DNA of 64,000 nucleotides from Sphingomonas sp. DG1-23 (GCF_030730875.1 NZ_JAVAMA010000008.1:62001-126000); one strand, 5' to 3'; shown: positions 42,128-52,189, counted from the first letter of the stretch. The notes: generated from the sequence alone by a model not told the origin. A program made the numbers and translations.

Positions 42128-42658
42128 TTATTTCACCGGCCGCTTTTCGAGCTTTCGCGCCAGCGTGCGGCGGTGCATGCCCAGCCGCCGCGCGGTTTCG
42201 GAGATGTTGAAGCCGGTCGCGGCCAGCGTCTCGTTGATCATCTCCCATTCGTGGGTCTTGATCGAGGAAGCCCGGTTGGTGAGCGGCGTCGTTGGATCGC
42301 CTGCCGGCTTTTCGAACGCCGCCTCGATGTCGTCGGTATTCGACGGCTTCACCAGATAGTGGCACGCGCCGAGCTTGATCGCCTCGACCGCAGTCGAGAT
42401 GCTGGCATAGCCGGTCAGCACGACGATCAGCATCGCGGGATCGCGGGCGTGCAGCATCTGGATGCACGGCAGGCCCGACGATGTCGCCAGCTTGAGATCG
42501 ACCACGGCGCGCTCGGGGATTTCGGTATCGAGCAGCACCTCGAGCTGCGCGATGTCGGCGGCGACCCGGACACGATAGCCGCGCCGCTCGAACGAACGCT
42601 GCAAGGTACGGGCGAAGGTCTCGTCATCCTCGACGATGATCAGGCTCGGTCCGTCCAT
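42128..42658 (-). CDS. regA: RegA/PrrA-type redox response regulator
   Basis: A 176-residue regulator. The receiver (LIIVEDDETFARTLQRSFER, phospho-Asp in AVVDLKLATSSGL, VVLTGYASI, LVKPSN) is followed by a short linker and a Fis-type HTH (INETLAATGFNISETARRLG, MHRRTLARKL), the hallmark of RegA/PrrA/ActR. The start lies one base after the regB stop (TGAGATG). It closes the cyo-surf1-regB-regA block, so the redox regulator is probably co-transcribed with an oxidase it may control. Confidence 0.9.
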   Translation of the reverse strand: MDGPSLIIVEDDETFARTLQRSFERRGYRVRVAADIAQLEVLLDTEIPERAVVDLKLATSSGLPCIQMLHARDPAMLIVVLTGYASISTAVEAIKLGACHYLVKPSNTDDIEAAFEKPAGDPTTPLTNRASSIKTHEWEMINETLAATGFNISETARRLGMHRRTLARKLEKRPVK

Positions 42659-42659
42659 C

Positions 42660-43964
42660 TCAGCGCTCCGCCCGTGCGAGCGGCAGCAGCAGCCGAACTT
42701 CGGCGCCGCCGCCGACGCGATTGCTGGCCTCGAGCCGCCCACCGAGGCGCCGCACCACATTGGTGGCGAGAAACAGCCCGACGCCATGCCCCGCGCCCTT
42801 GGTCGATTGGTACAGCTTGCCAATCTGGCCGAGCGCCTCCGGGGTGAACCCGTCGCCCCAGTCGCACACAGCAATCGCCAGCATACGGTCCTGGATCGTG
42901 GCGCTCAGCCGCACCCCCGTGGGGGAGGCCTCCGCCGCATTGTCGAGCAGATTCCAGATCGCCTGGCGCAGCGCGGCGTCGACGGCGATCACTGCGCCTT
43001 CCGCGGCTCCGGCATAAGCGAGCGGCACCTGTGGGTAGGCGACCTGCCAGGCTTCGGCAACAGCGTCGAGAAACGGCCCTGCGGCCTGGCTTTCCATCGC
43101 TTCGCCGCGCGGTTGCCCGGCCGAATGGAGGATGTCGGAGACGATCGCCTTGCAGCGCTGGACCTCGGCCTGCATCTCCTCGACTTCGGTCGCGAGCTCC
43201 GGATCGCCGATGATCGCCGGCATGCGCCGCCAATCGGCGAGGATCACCGAAAGCGTGCCGAGCGGCGTGCCCAGCTCGTGTGCGGCACCCGAGGCGAACA
43301 GCCCCATACGGACGATGCCCTCCTCCTGCGCGGCATGCTGGCGCAGATCGGCGACGTGCGCGTCGCGGGCATGCAGGTTGCGGCTGATCCGGGTGATGAA
43401 CAAAACCAGCAGGCTCGCCACCATGACGAAGCCGATCCACTGCCCGACCGCGAACAGATCGGCGCGGTCGGCGATCAGCCCGCCGGGAAGCGCCAGCGGC
43501 ACATAGTTGAGGCTGAGCAGCGCGTAGCTGAGCGCTGTCGCCGCCACCAGCACCGCAACCGCCGCGTAAGGGAGCAGGATCGCTCCGAGCACGACCTGGA
43601 GCAAATAGAGCGAAATGAACGGATTGGTCGCGCCGCCGCTGAAATAAAGCTGGAGCGTGAGCGCCGCCATGTCGAGCAACAGCGCCACCATGATCTCGCC
43701 GTCATACACCCGGTGCCGTGGCAGCGCGATCATGCCCAGCAGGTTGGCGAAGGCGAGTACGAGGACGATGCCGAGCATTTCGATCACCGGCAGCGGGACG
43801 CGCAGCACGAAATGGACGAGCAGGATCGTCGCGGTCTGGCCGGCCACTGCGATCCAGCGCAGCTGGACGAGCTGGCGCATATTCTCCGCTGCGGCGGTCT
43901 CGGGAGAGGGGCCGGCCGGTGCCCCCGAGCGTCTGCGGGTCAAAGCGAGTAGCGGTGCGTCCAT
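42660..43964 (-). CDS. regB: RegB/PrrB-type redox sensor histidine kinase
   Basis: A 434-residue kinase with six predicted N-terminal helices. The quinone-sensing motif of the RegB family is present as GGATNPF in helix region LQLYFSGGATNPFISLYLLQ. HisKA is ASGAAHELGTPLGTLSVILA. The redox Cys position is kept in EVQRCKAIVSDIL. The HATPase_c has NLLDNAAEASP and HGVGLFLATNVVRRLGG. In the family the kinase senses quinone redox state and phosphorylates RegA. Its ATG overlaps the surf1 stop (TGATG). Confidence 0.92.
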   Translation of the reverse strand: MDAPLLALTRRRSGAPAGPSPETAAAENMRQLVQLRWIAVAGQTATILLVHFVLRVPLPVIEMLGIVLVLAFANLLGMIALPRHRVYDGEIMVALLLDMAALTLQLYFSGGATNPFISLYLLQVVLGAILLPYAAVAVLVAATALSYALLSLNYVPLALPGGLIADRADLFAVGQWIGFVMVASLLVLFITRISRNLHARDAHVADLRQHAAQEEGIVRMGLFASGAAHELGTPLGTLSVILADWRRMPAIIGDPELATEVEEMQAEVQRCKAIVSDILHSAGQPRGEAMESQAAGPFLDAVAEAWQVAYPQVPLAYAGAAEGAVIAVDAALRQAIWNLLDNAAEASPTGVRLSATIQDRMLAIAVCDWGDGFTPEALGQIGKLYQSTKGAGHGVGLFLATNVVRRLGGRLEASNRVGGGAEVRLLLPLARAER

Positions 43965-44737
43965 CAGCGCCCGCCACGGGTGCGTAGCGCGACCACCGCC
44001 GCGCCGCCGCTCAGCGCGGCGAGTGCGAACCAGGTGAGCGCATAGACGAGATGGCTGTTGCGGAAACTTACCACGGTCAGCCCGCCTAGCGGATAGCCGC
44101 CCGGGTTGGGAGAGGCATCGGCATCCACGAAGAAGGGTGCCACCGCGCCGAGGCGACGCGCCCGGGCGATCGCCGCCACATCGCGCGAGTGCCAGCGGCC
44201 GGCCGCGGGATCGTTCGCACGCAAAAAGCCGCCCTTGGGCTCGCTCGCCCGCATCAGCCCGATCACCGTCGTGCCGCCGCCGATCTGGCCTGCCGATCGC
44301 GTTGCGGACTGGCGGCGCTCGGGCGGAACGAAGCCGCGATTGACCAGAACGGTCCCTTGCGGCGTACGCAGCGGCGTCAGCACCCAGAAGCCTGCGCCCC
44401 GCTCTGTCAGCGCCTGAACCAGAGTTTCGCGGTCATGGTCGAACGTCCCGCTCAGACGCACGCGCCGATATTCCGCGTCCCGCATGGCGAGGCGGGGCCA
44501 GGAGCCGGGCGTCGGCAGCATAGCGGGCGGCGCATGAATCCGGGCCTCGACGCGCGCGATCAGATCGAGCTTCCACGCGCGGCGTTCGATCTGCCAGACA
44601 CCCAGCGCAGCGAAGCCGATAGCGGCGAGCAGCGCGAGCGCGGCGAACGAAGTCCGGCGGAATCCGCTCAGGGCTGGGCGCTCATTTCCGCCGACGGCAT
44701 CGGCATCATGTTGCTGTTGATATGGTACATGATCCAT
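43964..44737 (-). CDS. SURF1-family oxidase assembly protein
   Basis: About 240-257 residues with a helix at each end, as in SURF1/Shy1. N-terminal SFAALALLAAIGFAALGVWQ, then IERRAWKLDLIARVEARI; middle DHDRETLVQAL, VLVNRGFVPPERRQ and WHSRDVAAIARA; C-terminal SFRNSHLVYALTWFALAALS. It aids terminal oxidase maturation. The first ATG in frame (44737) overlaps cyoD by 70 bases and gives an odd His/Gln-rich leader; a rarer start closer to 44690 is possible. It sits between cyoD and regB. Confidence 0.85.
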   Translation of the reverse strand: MDHVPYQQQHDADAVGGNERPALSGFRRTSFAALALLAAIGFAALGVWQIERRAWKLDLIARVEARIHAPPAMLPTPGSWPRLAMRDAEYRRVRLSGTFDHDRETLVQALTERGAGFWVLTPLRTPQGTVLVNRGFVPPERRQSATRSAGQIGGGTTVIGLMRASEPKGGFLRANDPAAGRWHSRDVAAIARARRLGAVAPFFVDADASPNPGGYPLGGLTVVSFRNSHLVYALTWFALAALSGGAAVVALRTRGGR

Positions 44738-45066
44738 AGCGAGCCCGCGATCACGATCAGCACGATGACGCCGGTGAAGATATAGGCGAGCAGCGTCCAC
44801 CCCCCCTCGGAGCGCGTATTGACGTGAAGAAAGGCGACCGTGTGGACGATGATCTGCGCCACCGCGAACGCGACGATTATGATCGCGGTAGTCTGCGCAT
44901 CCTGCAGCACCCCGGTCATCACCAGCCAGAACGGAATGGCGGTGAGTACGACCGAGATCAGGAAGCCGATCACATAGCCGCGGCGAGAGAGAGGCGCATG
45001 GGCCGCGCCATGGCCTTGCGTATCGTGATGGCCATGATCGGCAGGCGCATGGACGGCGTCGTTCAT
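44668..45066 (-). CDS. cyoD: Cytochrome o ubiquinol oxidase subunit IV
   Basis: A 132-residue subunit with three helices and a His-rich N-terminus (HAPADHGHHDTQGHGAAHAP). Family marks are YVIGFLISVVLTAIPFWLVM, AFAVAQIIVHTVAFLHVN and GWTLLAYIFTGVIVLIVIAG. The start overlaps the cyoC stop by 4 bases (ATGA). It helps assembly of subunit I. Confidence 0.93.
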   Translation of the reverse strand: MNDAVHAPADHGHHDTQGHGAAHAPLSRRGYVIGFLISVVLTAIPFWLVMTGVLQDAQTTAIIIVAFAVAQIIVHTVAFLHVNTRSEGGWTLLAYIFTGVIVLIVIAGSLWIMYHINSNMMPMPSAEMSAQP

Positions 45067-45695
45067 CGCAGGACCCCCAGCAGATATACGAAGGTGAAGA
45101 CGCCGATCCAGACGACGTCGAGGAAGTGCCAGAACATGCTGAGGCACATCAGCCGACGCTGATTCTCCGGATGGAGCCCGCGCTGGCCCAGCTGGACCAG
45201 CATCACGACGAGCCAGATGATGCCGAACGTGACGTGCAGGCCATGCGTCGCCACCAGCGTGAAAAAGGCGGACAGGAATGCGCTGGTCTGGGGCGTCGCG
45301 CCTTCGTGGATCAGGCTGGAGAATTCGTAGAGCTCGATTCCGACAAAGCCGACGCCCAACAGCCCGGTGAGCGCCAGCCAGAGCTGGGTGCCGCGAAGCT
45401 TGCCCTCCTGCATCGCGATCATCGCAAAGCCGTAGGTGATCGACGAGGTAAGCAGCAGCGCCGTATTCACTGCGACCAGCGGTAGTTCGAAGATTTCGCG
45501 CGGAGAGGGGCCGCCGGCATAGCTGGTGCTCAGCACGCCATAGGTGGCGAACAGCGTCGCGAAGATGAGCGCGTCGCTCATCAGATAGATCCAGAAACCG
45601 AGCAGCGTGTTGCCGCCGGGCTCGTGATGCTCCTCTTCGACGAGGTAGAAGGTCGGCTCGGCCATACGTTCCCCGTTCAATGCGTCCGCGGCCAT
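45063..45695 (-). CDS. cyoC: Cytochrome o ubiquinol oxidase subunit III
   Basis: A 210-residue haem-copper oxidase subunit III with five helices (LLGFWIYLMSDALIFATLFA, LELYEFSSLI-like GIELYEFSSLIHEG, FFTLVATHGLHVTFGIIWLV, FWHFLDVVWIGVFTFVYLLG). The ATG at 45695 is one base after the cyoB stop; the in-frame ATG at 45665 (MAEPTFYLVEEE) also has a good site, GGGGAA. It is part of cyoABCD. Confidence 0.94.
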   Translation of the reverse strand: MAADALNGERMAEPTFYLVEEEHHEPGGNTLLGFWIYLMSDALIFATLFATYGVLSTSYAGGPSPREIFELPLVAVNTALLLTSSITYGFAMIAMQEGKLRGTQLWLALTGLLGVGFVGIELYEFSSLIHEGATPQTSAFLSAFFTLVATHGLHVTFGIIWLVVMLVQLGQRGLHPENQRRLMCLSMFWHFLDVVWIGVFTFVYLLGVLR

Positions 45696-45696
45696 G

Positions 45697-47697
45697 TCAG
45701 GCTCCCGCCGCGAGCAGCGTGGTGCGCGCGTCCTCGCTCTGCGCCACTTCGTGCGCCGGAATGAAATAGTCGCGGTTGTAGTTGAAGGTGTGGACGATGC
45801 TGACGACGAACAGTCCCACCGTCGCCACGATCGCCAGCCACCACATGTACCAGATCATGCCGAAGCCGAGCGCCGCGGCGAGTACCGACAGGATCACGCC
45901 GGTGCCGGTGTTGCGCGGCATGTGGATCGGATGGAAGCCGCGGGTCGGCCGCTCTGCATTGCGCGACTTCATGTCGTACCACGCATCGAGATCATGGATC
46001 TGCGGAGTGAAGGCGAAGTTGTACGCTGGCGGTGGCGACGAAGTCGCCCATTCGAGCGTGCGGCCGTCCCACGGATCGCCGGTGGTGTCGCGGAGCTTGT
46101 CGCGGTTGAAGATGCTGACGGCGATCTGGATCACGAAGGCGAGGATGCCGACGAGGATGATCACCGCGCCGATCGCGGCGATGATGAACCAGATTTGCAG
46201 GCTCGGATCGTCGAAATGGTTGACCCGGCGCGTCGTGCCCATCAGCCCGACGATGTAGATCGGCGTCCACGCGACCCAATAGCCGATCACCCAGCCCCAG
46301 AAGGTGATCTTGCCCCAGAACGGATCGAGCCGGAAGCCGAAGGCCTTGGGGAACCAGTAATCCATTGCCGCGAACAGCGCGAACACCACGCCGCCGATGA
46401 TCACGTTGTGGAAATGCGCCACCAGGAACAGCGAATTGTGCAGCACGAAGTCGGCCGGGGGCACCGCGAGCAGCACCCCGGTCATTCCGCCCACCACGAA
46501 GGTGATCATGAAGGCGACCACCCACATCATCGGCAGCTCGAAGCGGATGCGGCCGCGATACATCGTGAACAGCCAGTTGAAGATCTTGGCCCCGGTGGGG
46601 ATCGAGATCACCATGGTGGCGATGCCGAAGAAGCTGTTGACGCTGGCGCCCGAGCCCATCGTGAAGAAGTGGTGGAGCCACACCAGATAGCTCAGGATGG
46701 TGATCACCACCGTGGCATAGACCATCGACGAATAGCCGAAGAGGCGCTTGCCGGTGAAGGTCGAGGTGATCTCGGAATAAATGCCGAACGCCGGCAGGAC
46801 GAGGACATACACCTCCGGATGACCCCAGATCCATACGAGGTTCCAGTACATCATCGGGTTGCCGCCGAGATCGTTGGTGAAGAAGTTTGTCCCGATATAG
46901 CGATCGAGCATCAGCAGCGCGAAGGCGCCGGTGAGCACCGGGAAGATGGCGATCGCCAGCACGTTGCTGCACAAGGCGGTCCAGCAGAAGATCGGCATCT
47001 TCATCATCGTCATGCCGGGCGCGCGCATCTTGATGATCGTGGTGACCATGTTGATCGCGGACAAAGTGGTGCCGACGCCGGCTATCTGCAGTGCCCAGAG
47101 ATAGTAATCGGGCCCGGTATCGGGACTGTTCTGCAAGTTGGTGACCGGCACGTAATTGAGCCAGCCGCCGCGCGAGAACTCGCCGACGAACAGCGAGATC
47201 ATGACGAGCAATGCGCCCGCGACGGTTAGCCAGAAGCTCAGATTGTTGAGAAACGGAAAGGCGACGTCGCGCGCGCCGATCTGGAGCGGCATGATGTAAT
47301 TGACCAGCCCGACGATCAGCGGGATCGCCACGAAGAAGATCATGATCGTCCCGTGCGCGGTGAAGATCTGATCGTAATGGTGGGAGTTGAGATAGCCCTC
47401 GCTGCCGCCGAACGCGATCGATTGCTGGAGCCGCATCATCAGCGCGTCGGCGAAGCCGCGCAACAGCATGATGATGCCGAGGATCATGTACATGATCCCG
47501 ATCTTCTTATGGTCGACGGTGGTGAACCACTCGCGCCATAGCCAGCCCCAGAGCCGATATTTGGTGACCGCGCCGACGATGCCGAGCCCGAGCAGGACGA
47601 CAACGACGAAGGTCACGAGCAGGATCGGCTCATGGATCGGGAAGGATTCGAAGGTAAGGCGGCCGAAAATCATGCGCGCCAGCGATTCGGTGAACAT
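45697..47697 (-). CDS. cyoB: Cytochrome o ubiquinol oxidase subunit I
   Basis: The 666-residue catalytic subunit reduces O2 with electrons from ubiquinol and pumps protons. It has about 14-15 helices. Haem and copper ligands lie in [35 protein letters not shown] (CuB His and cross-linked Tyr), [10 protein letters not shown] and [12 protein letters not shown]. The D/K channel residues expected of bo3 enzymes are in [13 protein letters not shown] and around HPEVY. It follows cyoA by one base and is coupled to cyoC. Confidence 0.97.
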   Translation of the reverse strand: MFTESLARMIFGRLTFESFPIHEPILLVTFVVVVLLGLGIVGAVTKYRLWGWLWREWFTTVDHKKIGIMYMILGIIMLLRGFADALMMRLQQSIAFGGSEGYLNSHHYDQIFTAHGTIMIFFVAIPLIVGLVNYIMPLQIGARDVAFPFLNNLSFWLTVAGALLVMISLFVGEFSRGGWLNYVPVTNLQNSPDTGPDYYLWALQIAGVGTTLSAINMVTTIIKMRAPGMTMMKMPIFCWTALCSNVLAIAIFPVLTGAFALLMLDRYIGTNFFTNDLGGNPMMYWNLVWIWGHPEVYVLVLPAFGIYSEITSTFTGKRLFGYSSMVYATVVITILSYLVWLHHFFTMGSGASVNSFFGIATMVISIPTGAKIFNWLFTMYRGRIRFELPMMWVVAFMITFVVGGMTGVLLAVPPADFVLHNSLFLVAHFHNVIIGGVVFALFAAMDYWFPKAFGFRLDPFWGKITFWGWVIGYWVAWTPIYIVGLMGTTRRVNHFDDPSLQIWFIIAAIGAVIILVGILAFVIQIAVSIFNRDKLRDTTGDPWDGRTLEWATSSPPPAYNFAFTPQIHDLDAWYDMKSRNAERPTRGFHPIHMPRNTGTGVILSVLAAALGFGMIWYMWWLAIVATVGLFVVSIVHTFNYNRDYFIPAHEVAQSEDARTTLLAAGA

Positions 47698-48741
47698 TTA
47701 GCGCTCCTGGTGCGAATGCGATGCGGGCTTGCCTTGCACGCCCGGCGGCGGGGTGAGGCTTTCGCCGCCACCCTTCTCCTCGCCTTTCTTGAGCAACGCA
47801 CCTTCGGGTTTGCCGGTCTGGGGAACCGAGCCATGGCCGCCATGCATGCCGCTCATGCAGGGCGTGCCGGGGCGAACGCAGCGTTTGTAAACTCGCTCGA
47901 ACAAATCGGCTTCGGCGCCCGAGAAATACATTGCCGGGACCTTCTCGCTCGGCTTTTCGAGCGCGAGGAAGCCTTTGGTGTCGAGCGGAGGGCCGCTGGC
48001 CTTCACGCGCGTCACCCACCCGTCGAATCCGCCCTGGTCGACGCCGTAGAGCTTGAAACGCATGTCGGAGAAGCCGGCGCCGCTGTAATTGGCCGAGAAG
48101 CCCTCGAACTGGCCGGGTCGGTTGAGCACCGCGTGCAGCGTGCTGCGCATGCCCGGCATGGTGTAGATCATCCCTGCCATCGTCGGCGCGTAGAACGTGT
48201 TCATCATGTTGGTCGAGGTGAGGTCGAAGCGCACCTGGCGGTCGACCGGAAGCACCAGCTCGTTGACCGTCGCGACGCCCTGCTCCGGATAGATGAACAG
48301 CCATTTCCAGTCGAGCGAGACGACCTGCACGACGAGCGGTTTGGCCCTGGGGTCGATTGCCTTCTCCGCCGAGATGCGATTGATCGGCCGGAACGGATCG
48401 AGCAGATGCGTGCTCCACCAGGTGAGCGCGCCGAGGCAGATGATGATGAGCAAAGGCGCCGACCAGATGACCAGCTCGAGCGCAGTCGAATGGTCGAAAT
48501 GCGGATCGTAGGTCGCGTCCTTGTTGTTCTCGCGATAGCGCCACGCGAACACGACGATCAGCGCCAGCACGGGCACGATGATCAGCAGCATCAGCGCCGT
48601 CGAGATATAGATGATGTCACGCTGCTGGAGAGCGATGTCGCCCGCGGGATCGAGCACCGCGCGATCGCACGCCGAAAGGGCGGCGAGCGGAAGCAGGATG
48701 AGGAGCCGGCGTGCAATGGACATTGGTGTGTCTTCGCGCAT
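47698..48741 (-). CDS. cyoA: Cytochrome o ubiquinol oxidase subunit II (lipoprotein)
   Basis: About 347 residues. A lipoprotein signal (LLILLPLAALSACDRA) and a second helix (ALMLLIIVPVLALIVVFAWR) precede a cupredoxin domain without CuA ligands (VVQVVSLDWKWLFIYPEQGV, STNMMNTFYAPTMAGMIYTM). A C-terminal COX aromatic-rich motif (FEGFSANYSGAGFSDMRF) is followed by a Gly/His tail. The ATG at 48741 has GGAGG upstream; 48723 is an alternative. It is first of cyoABCD and divergent from the MFS gene. Confidence 0.95.
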   Translation of the reverse strand: MREDTPMSIARRLLILLPLAALSACDRAVLDPAGDIALQQRDIIYISTALMLLIIVPVLALIVVFAWRYRENNKDATYDPHFDHSTALELVIWSAPLLIIICLGALTWWSTHLLDPFRPINRISAEKAIDPRAKPLVVQVVSLDWKWLFIYPEQGVATVNELVLPVDRQVRFDLTSTNMMNTFYAPTMAGMIYTMPGMRSTLHAVLNRPGQFEGFSANYSGAGFSDMRFKLYGVDQGGFDGWVTRVKASGPPLDTKGFLALEKPSEKVPAMYFSGAEADLFERVYKRCVRPGTPCMSGMHGGHGSVPQTGKPEGALLKKGEEKGGGESLTPPPGVQGKPASHSHQER

Positions 48742-48872
48742 GGACCTCCGCCTATCCCGGCGCCCCCTTGCGCCGACATTGGACATTTTGTCCTATCCCC
48801 GCCGTGGCGCTTTTCTGGTGCAACGGGCGTTCAAACGCAATAACACAGCAAAAGGCTGCCGGAGCGAAGCGA

Positions 48873-50237
48873 ATGAGTGCACCGATCGCCGCGTCGAATT
48901 CGACGCCCCTCGAACGCGATGCCCGGGTCGTGAATGCCAGCGACCACCGGATCGCGCCCGGCGAAATCGCCATTGGCGTGATCATCGGGCGGACGAGCGA
49001 GTTTTTCGATTTCTTCGTCTACGCCATCGCCTCGGTGCTGGTGTTCCCCTCGCTGGTCTTCCCGTTCGTCGATCCGCTTACGGGCACGCTATATTCGTTC
49101 GCCTTGTTTGCGCTCGCCTTCATCGCGCGCCCGCTCGGCTCGGCGATCTTCATGTGGGTCGATCGCAATCACGGCCGCGGGGTCAAGCTCACCATTGCGC
49201 TCTTCCTGCTCGGCGGCTCGACCATGGCGATGGCGTTCCTGCCGAGCTATAATCAGGTCGGCATCGTCGCGGTCTGGTTGCTTGCTTTATGCCGGGTCGG
49301 GCAGGGCGTGGCGCTGGGCGGAGCGTGGGACGGGCTGCCGTCGCTTCTCGCGCTCAATGCGCCGGAGAAGCAACGCGGCTGGTATGCGATGATCCCCCAG
49401 CTCGGGGCACCGCTCGGCCTGATCGTCGCGGCAGCTTTATTCGCCTTCTTCCTGTCGACCTTGTCGAGCGCGGACTTCCTGTCGTGGGGCTGGCGCTATC
49501 CGTTCTTCGTCGCCTTCGCGATCAACGTGGTGGCCTTGTTCGCGCGGCTGCGGCTCGTCGCCACCCCCGAGTTCGAGCATCTCTTCGAAAGTCGCGAGCT
49601 TCAGCCCGCGCCGTTCTGGGAAACCGTGCGGCTGGAGGGCCGGACCATCGCGCTCGGTTCGTTCGCGCCGCTCGCCAGCTTCGCCTTGTTCCATCTGGTG
49701 ACGGTGTTCCCGCTGTCGTGGGTGACCTTGTATTCGGGGGAAGCGGCGGAGCGCTTCCTCGTCATCGAAATCATCGGCGCGGCCGCCTGCGTGCTTTCTA
49801 TGCTCGCCTCGGGAGTCATCGCCGACCGGGTCGGGCGTCGTGCGGTTCTGGGCGTCTCGGCAGTGCTGATCGCCGCCTATAGCGGGTTCGCGCCGCAATT
49901 GCTCGGCGCGGGAGGCTTTGGCGAAACGGTATATATGCTGGCCGGCTTCGTCCTGCTGGGGCTGGCGTTCGGCCAGTCCTCCGGCGCGGTCAACGGGAGC
50001 TTCTCGAGGGAGCGTCGCTATACGGGCGCCGCGACCACCGCCAATCTGTCATGGCTGATCGGCGCCGGCTTCGCGCCACTCGTCGCGCTCGCGCTGGCGA
50101 GCAATTTCGGACTGTGGTCCGTCGGGGTCTATCTGCTCTCCGGTGCAGTCTGCACGCTCGCCGCGCTCGGCATCAACAAGGAATGGGCGCGACGCATCGA
50201 ATCGGAGCCGGACGCCGGTCTGACCGCACCGCGCTGA
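48873..50237 (+). CDS. MFS transporter (metabolite:H+ symporter-like)
   Basis: A 454-residue transporter with 12 helices. SEFFDFFVYAIASVLVFPSL and ALFALAFIARPLGSAIFMWV, then DRNHGRGVKLTIALFLLGG, are typical of the MHS/ProP-like group; GVIADRVGRRAVLGVSAVLI is the second-half motif. It starts at the ATG 48873 with GGAG upstream. Divergent from cyoA, the two genes share about 130 bases of promoter DNA. The substrate may be an organic acid or osmolyte; unknown. Confidence 0.85.
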   Translation: MSAPIAASNSTPLERDARVVNASDHRIAPGEIAIGVIIGRTSEFFDFFVYAIASVLVFPSLVFPFVDPLTGTLYSFALFALAFIARPLGSAIFMWVDRNHGRGVKLTIALFLLGGSTMAMAFLPSYNQVGIVAVWLLALCRVGQGVALGGAWDGLPSLLALNAPEKQRGWYAMIPQLGAPLGLIVAAALFAFFLSTLSSADFLSWGWRYPFFVAFAINVVALFARLRLVATPEFEHLFESRELQPAPFWETVRLEGRTIALGSFAPLASFALFHLVTVFPLSWVTLYSGEAAERFLVIEIIGAAACVLSMLASGVIADRVGRRAVLGVSAVLIAAYSGFAPQLLGAGGFGETVYMLAGFVLLGLAFGQSSGAVNGSFSRERRYTGAATTANLSWLIGAGFAPLVALALASNFGLWSVGVYLLSGAVCTLAALGINKEWARRIESEPDAGLTAPR

Positions 50238-50265
50238 AGCGGGGCAGGTGACCCGATCCGAATGG

Positions 50266-51048
50266 CTATCGTTCGGAGCGGGCGCCCGTCCGCAAGGTAA
50301 CCGGTGCGTCGCCCATGTGCAGCGCCGTGCCGATCAGGTCGAAGAAGGCGCGGCTTTCGGGGCGGGCATCGGCATTCCATTCGGGATGCCATTGCACTGC
50401 CAGAATCGTACCGCCGCACGGATTTGCCGAAAAGGCCTCGATCAGGCTGTCATCGGCGATCGCTTCGACCTGCAGCCCCGCGCCCAGCCTGTCGATTCCC
50501 TGCTCGTGCACCGAGTTGACGGTCAGGCGGCGTAATCCGGTCGATACCGCGAGCAGGCCGTCCGCCTCGAGCATCACGTCGTGCTCGTGTTCGAACAGCG
50601 CTTCGAACGGCCCTTCCGCTCGCTGATGCCCCGACGCGCAGGTCAGCGTCCCGCCGAACAGCACGTTGAGTTCCTGCAGGCCACGGCAAATGCCGAACAC
50701 CGGCCGTCCATTTTCGATCATCGCGCCGCTGAGCGCCAGAGCCACTTCGTCGCGCTGAAGATCGGTGCGCGCGTCGTCGCCCGTGCAGCCATAGCGCGCG
50801 CCCGCGACGTTCGAGCGCGAACCGGTGAGCAGCAGACCGTCGAGCCGGCCGGCCAAAGCTCCGGCGTCGAGCGCATCGGCGAGCGCCGGGACGAGCAGCA
50901 CCGTCGCGCCCGATATCCGGCTGAGCGGTTCGATGAAGCGGCTGGCCACCGCCTGAATCGGCCGCTCTGCCACTTCGTTGCAGCAGAGCACGCCGATCAG
51001 CGGTTTGATCGGTGTGGACGGCGCATGACGGATGAAGGGAAAGGTCAT
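50266..51048 (-). CDS. Class-I glutamine amidotransferase-like hydrolase (peptidase C26, PuuD-like)
   Basis: A 260-residue protein of the gamma-glutamyl-gamma-aminobutyrate hydrolase family: IGVLCCNEVAERPIQAVASR, DGLLLTGSRSNVAGARYG, the nucleophile Cys in GRPVFGICRGLQELNVLFGG, and His-Glu in AVQWHPEWN. The triad is complete. The family cleaves gamma-glutamyl amides. Its start overlaps the serine acetyltransferase stop by 4 bases, so it is coupled to sulfur amino-acid synthesis here; the true substrate is open. Confidence 0.88.
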   Translation of the reverse strand: MTFPFIRHAPSTPIKPLIGVLCCNEVAERPIQAVASRFIEPLSRISGATVLLVPALADALDAGALAGRLDGLLLTGSRSNVAGARYGCTGDDARTDLQRDEVALALSGAMIENGRPVFGICRGLQELNVLFGGTLTCASGHQRAEGPFEALFEHEHDVMLEADGLLAVSTGLRRLTVNSVHEQGIDRLGAGLQVEAIADDSLIEAFSANPCGGTILAVQWHPEWNADARPESRAFFDLIGTALHMGDAPVTLRTGARSER

Positions 51049-52004
51049 GCGCGGGCCGCCCGAAGCTCGGCGGTCACTTCGCGCGCGGTGGGCGTGTCGA
51101 GCGTTACCGCCTCGGGCTGCACCACCACGCTGCCCGGCGGCACGTCGCGGAGCAGCCAGACATTGCCGCCGATCGTGCTGCCATGGCCGATCGTCACGCG
51201 GCCGAGGATCGTTGCTCCGGCATAGACGATGACATCGTCCTCGACGATCGGGTGCCGGGCGAGGCGATCGCGCGGGCCGACGCTGGCGAGCCCGAGGGGG
51301 CTGCGCGCGCCCAGCGTGACGTGCTGATAGAGCCGGACGTTCGTGCCGATGATCGCGGTTTCACCGATCACCACGCCGGTGCCATGGTCGATGAAGAAGC
51401 GCGGCCCGATCGTCGCACCGGGATGGATGTCGATGCCGGTGCGGGCGTTGGCGAGCTCCGAAATGACCCGCGCAACGATCGCCGCCCCGAGCGAGAAAAG
51501 CTGGTGCGCGATCCGGTAGTGGAGGATCGCCAGCGCGCCGGGATAGCTGATCAGGATCTCGTCGGCGGTGCGCGCGGCGGGATCGCCGACGAATGCCGCC
51601 TCGATGTCGCTGTCGACCAGCGCGCGAATCTCCGGGATCGCGGCGGCGAACAGCCGGACGATCGTGTCGGGCTGCTCCTTCTCGAACGGCGCGTCGCACC
51701 AGCCCTGCCAATAATCGAGTTCGCTCGACACCTGATCGCGCAGGATGGCGAGGGCAAGGGCGAGTTGCCCTGCAACGAAATCGTCCTCGCGTAATGCGCC
51801 CCCGCGAAACCCGCCGAGCCGCACCGGATAGAGCGCGGCGGCGAGATGCTCGATCGCGCGTGCGAGTTCGACAGGTGAGGGGAAGCTGGACACGTCGTGG
51901 CGCCCCGCCTGGCGCCCCCGCCAGGCGAGGCGCGCCGCGTTGAGCGCGGAGACCGCTTGTGTGATCTCCGCCGTGAACGGCGATGCCGAGAGAGATCCGG
52001 TCAT
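51045..52004 (-). CDS. Serine O-acetyltransferase (EpsC/CysE-like)
   Basis: A 319-residue enzyme that makes O-acetylserine for cysteine synthesis. The N-terminal helical domain (ELDYWQGWCDAPFEKEQPDT, SYPGALAILHYRIAHQLFSL) is longer than in CysE and fits the EpsC type. The left-handed beta-helix shows TGIDIHPGATIGPRFFIDHG, TGVVIGETAIIGTNVRLYQH and GATILGRVTIGHGSTIGGN, with catalytic His-Asp in FFIDHGTG. The ATG at 52004 is chosen over a TTG 15 bases earlier. It overlaps the C26 gene by 4 bases. Confidence 0.92.
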   Translation of the reverse strand: MTGSLSASPFTAEITQAVSALNAARLAWRGRQAGRHDVSSFPSPVELARAIEHLAAALYPVRLGGFRGGALREDDFVAGQLALALAILRDQVSSELDYWQGWCDAPFEKEQPDTIVRLFAAAIPEIRALVDSDIEAAFVGDPAARTADEILISYPGALAILHYRIAHQLFSLGAAIVARVISELANARTGIDIHPGATIGPRFFIDHGTGVVIGETAIIGTNVRLYQHVTLGARSPLGLASVGPRDRLARHPIVEDDVIVYAGATILGRVTIGHGSTIGGNVWLLRDVPPGSVVVQPEAVTLDTPTAREVTAELRAARA

Positions 52005-52189
52005 GGGCGCTCGGGCCAAAGCTTCGCTGGGCGCTGGGGCATCCTATCCTCACGACACGGCAGATGATTACGTTTGCCGATGCCTAACGCGGGTGACGTG
52101 TTCGCCCAACAAGTCAATTCCCATTCAACGAATAGGAAATCTATATCGTCGCTCCAGCGATCATCCGTCGAGCCTTGCGGACAGGTCAC

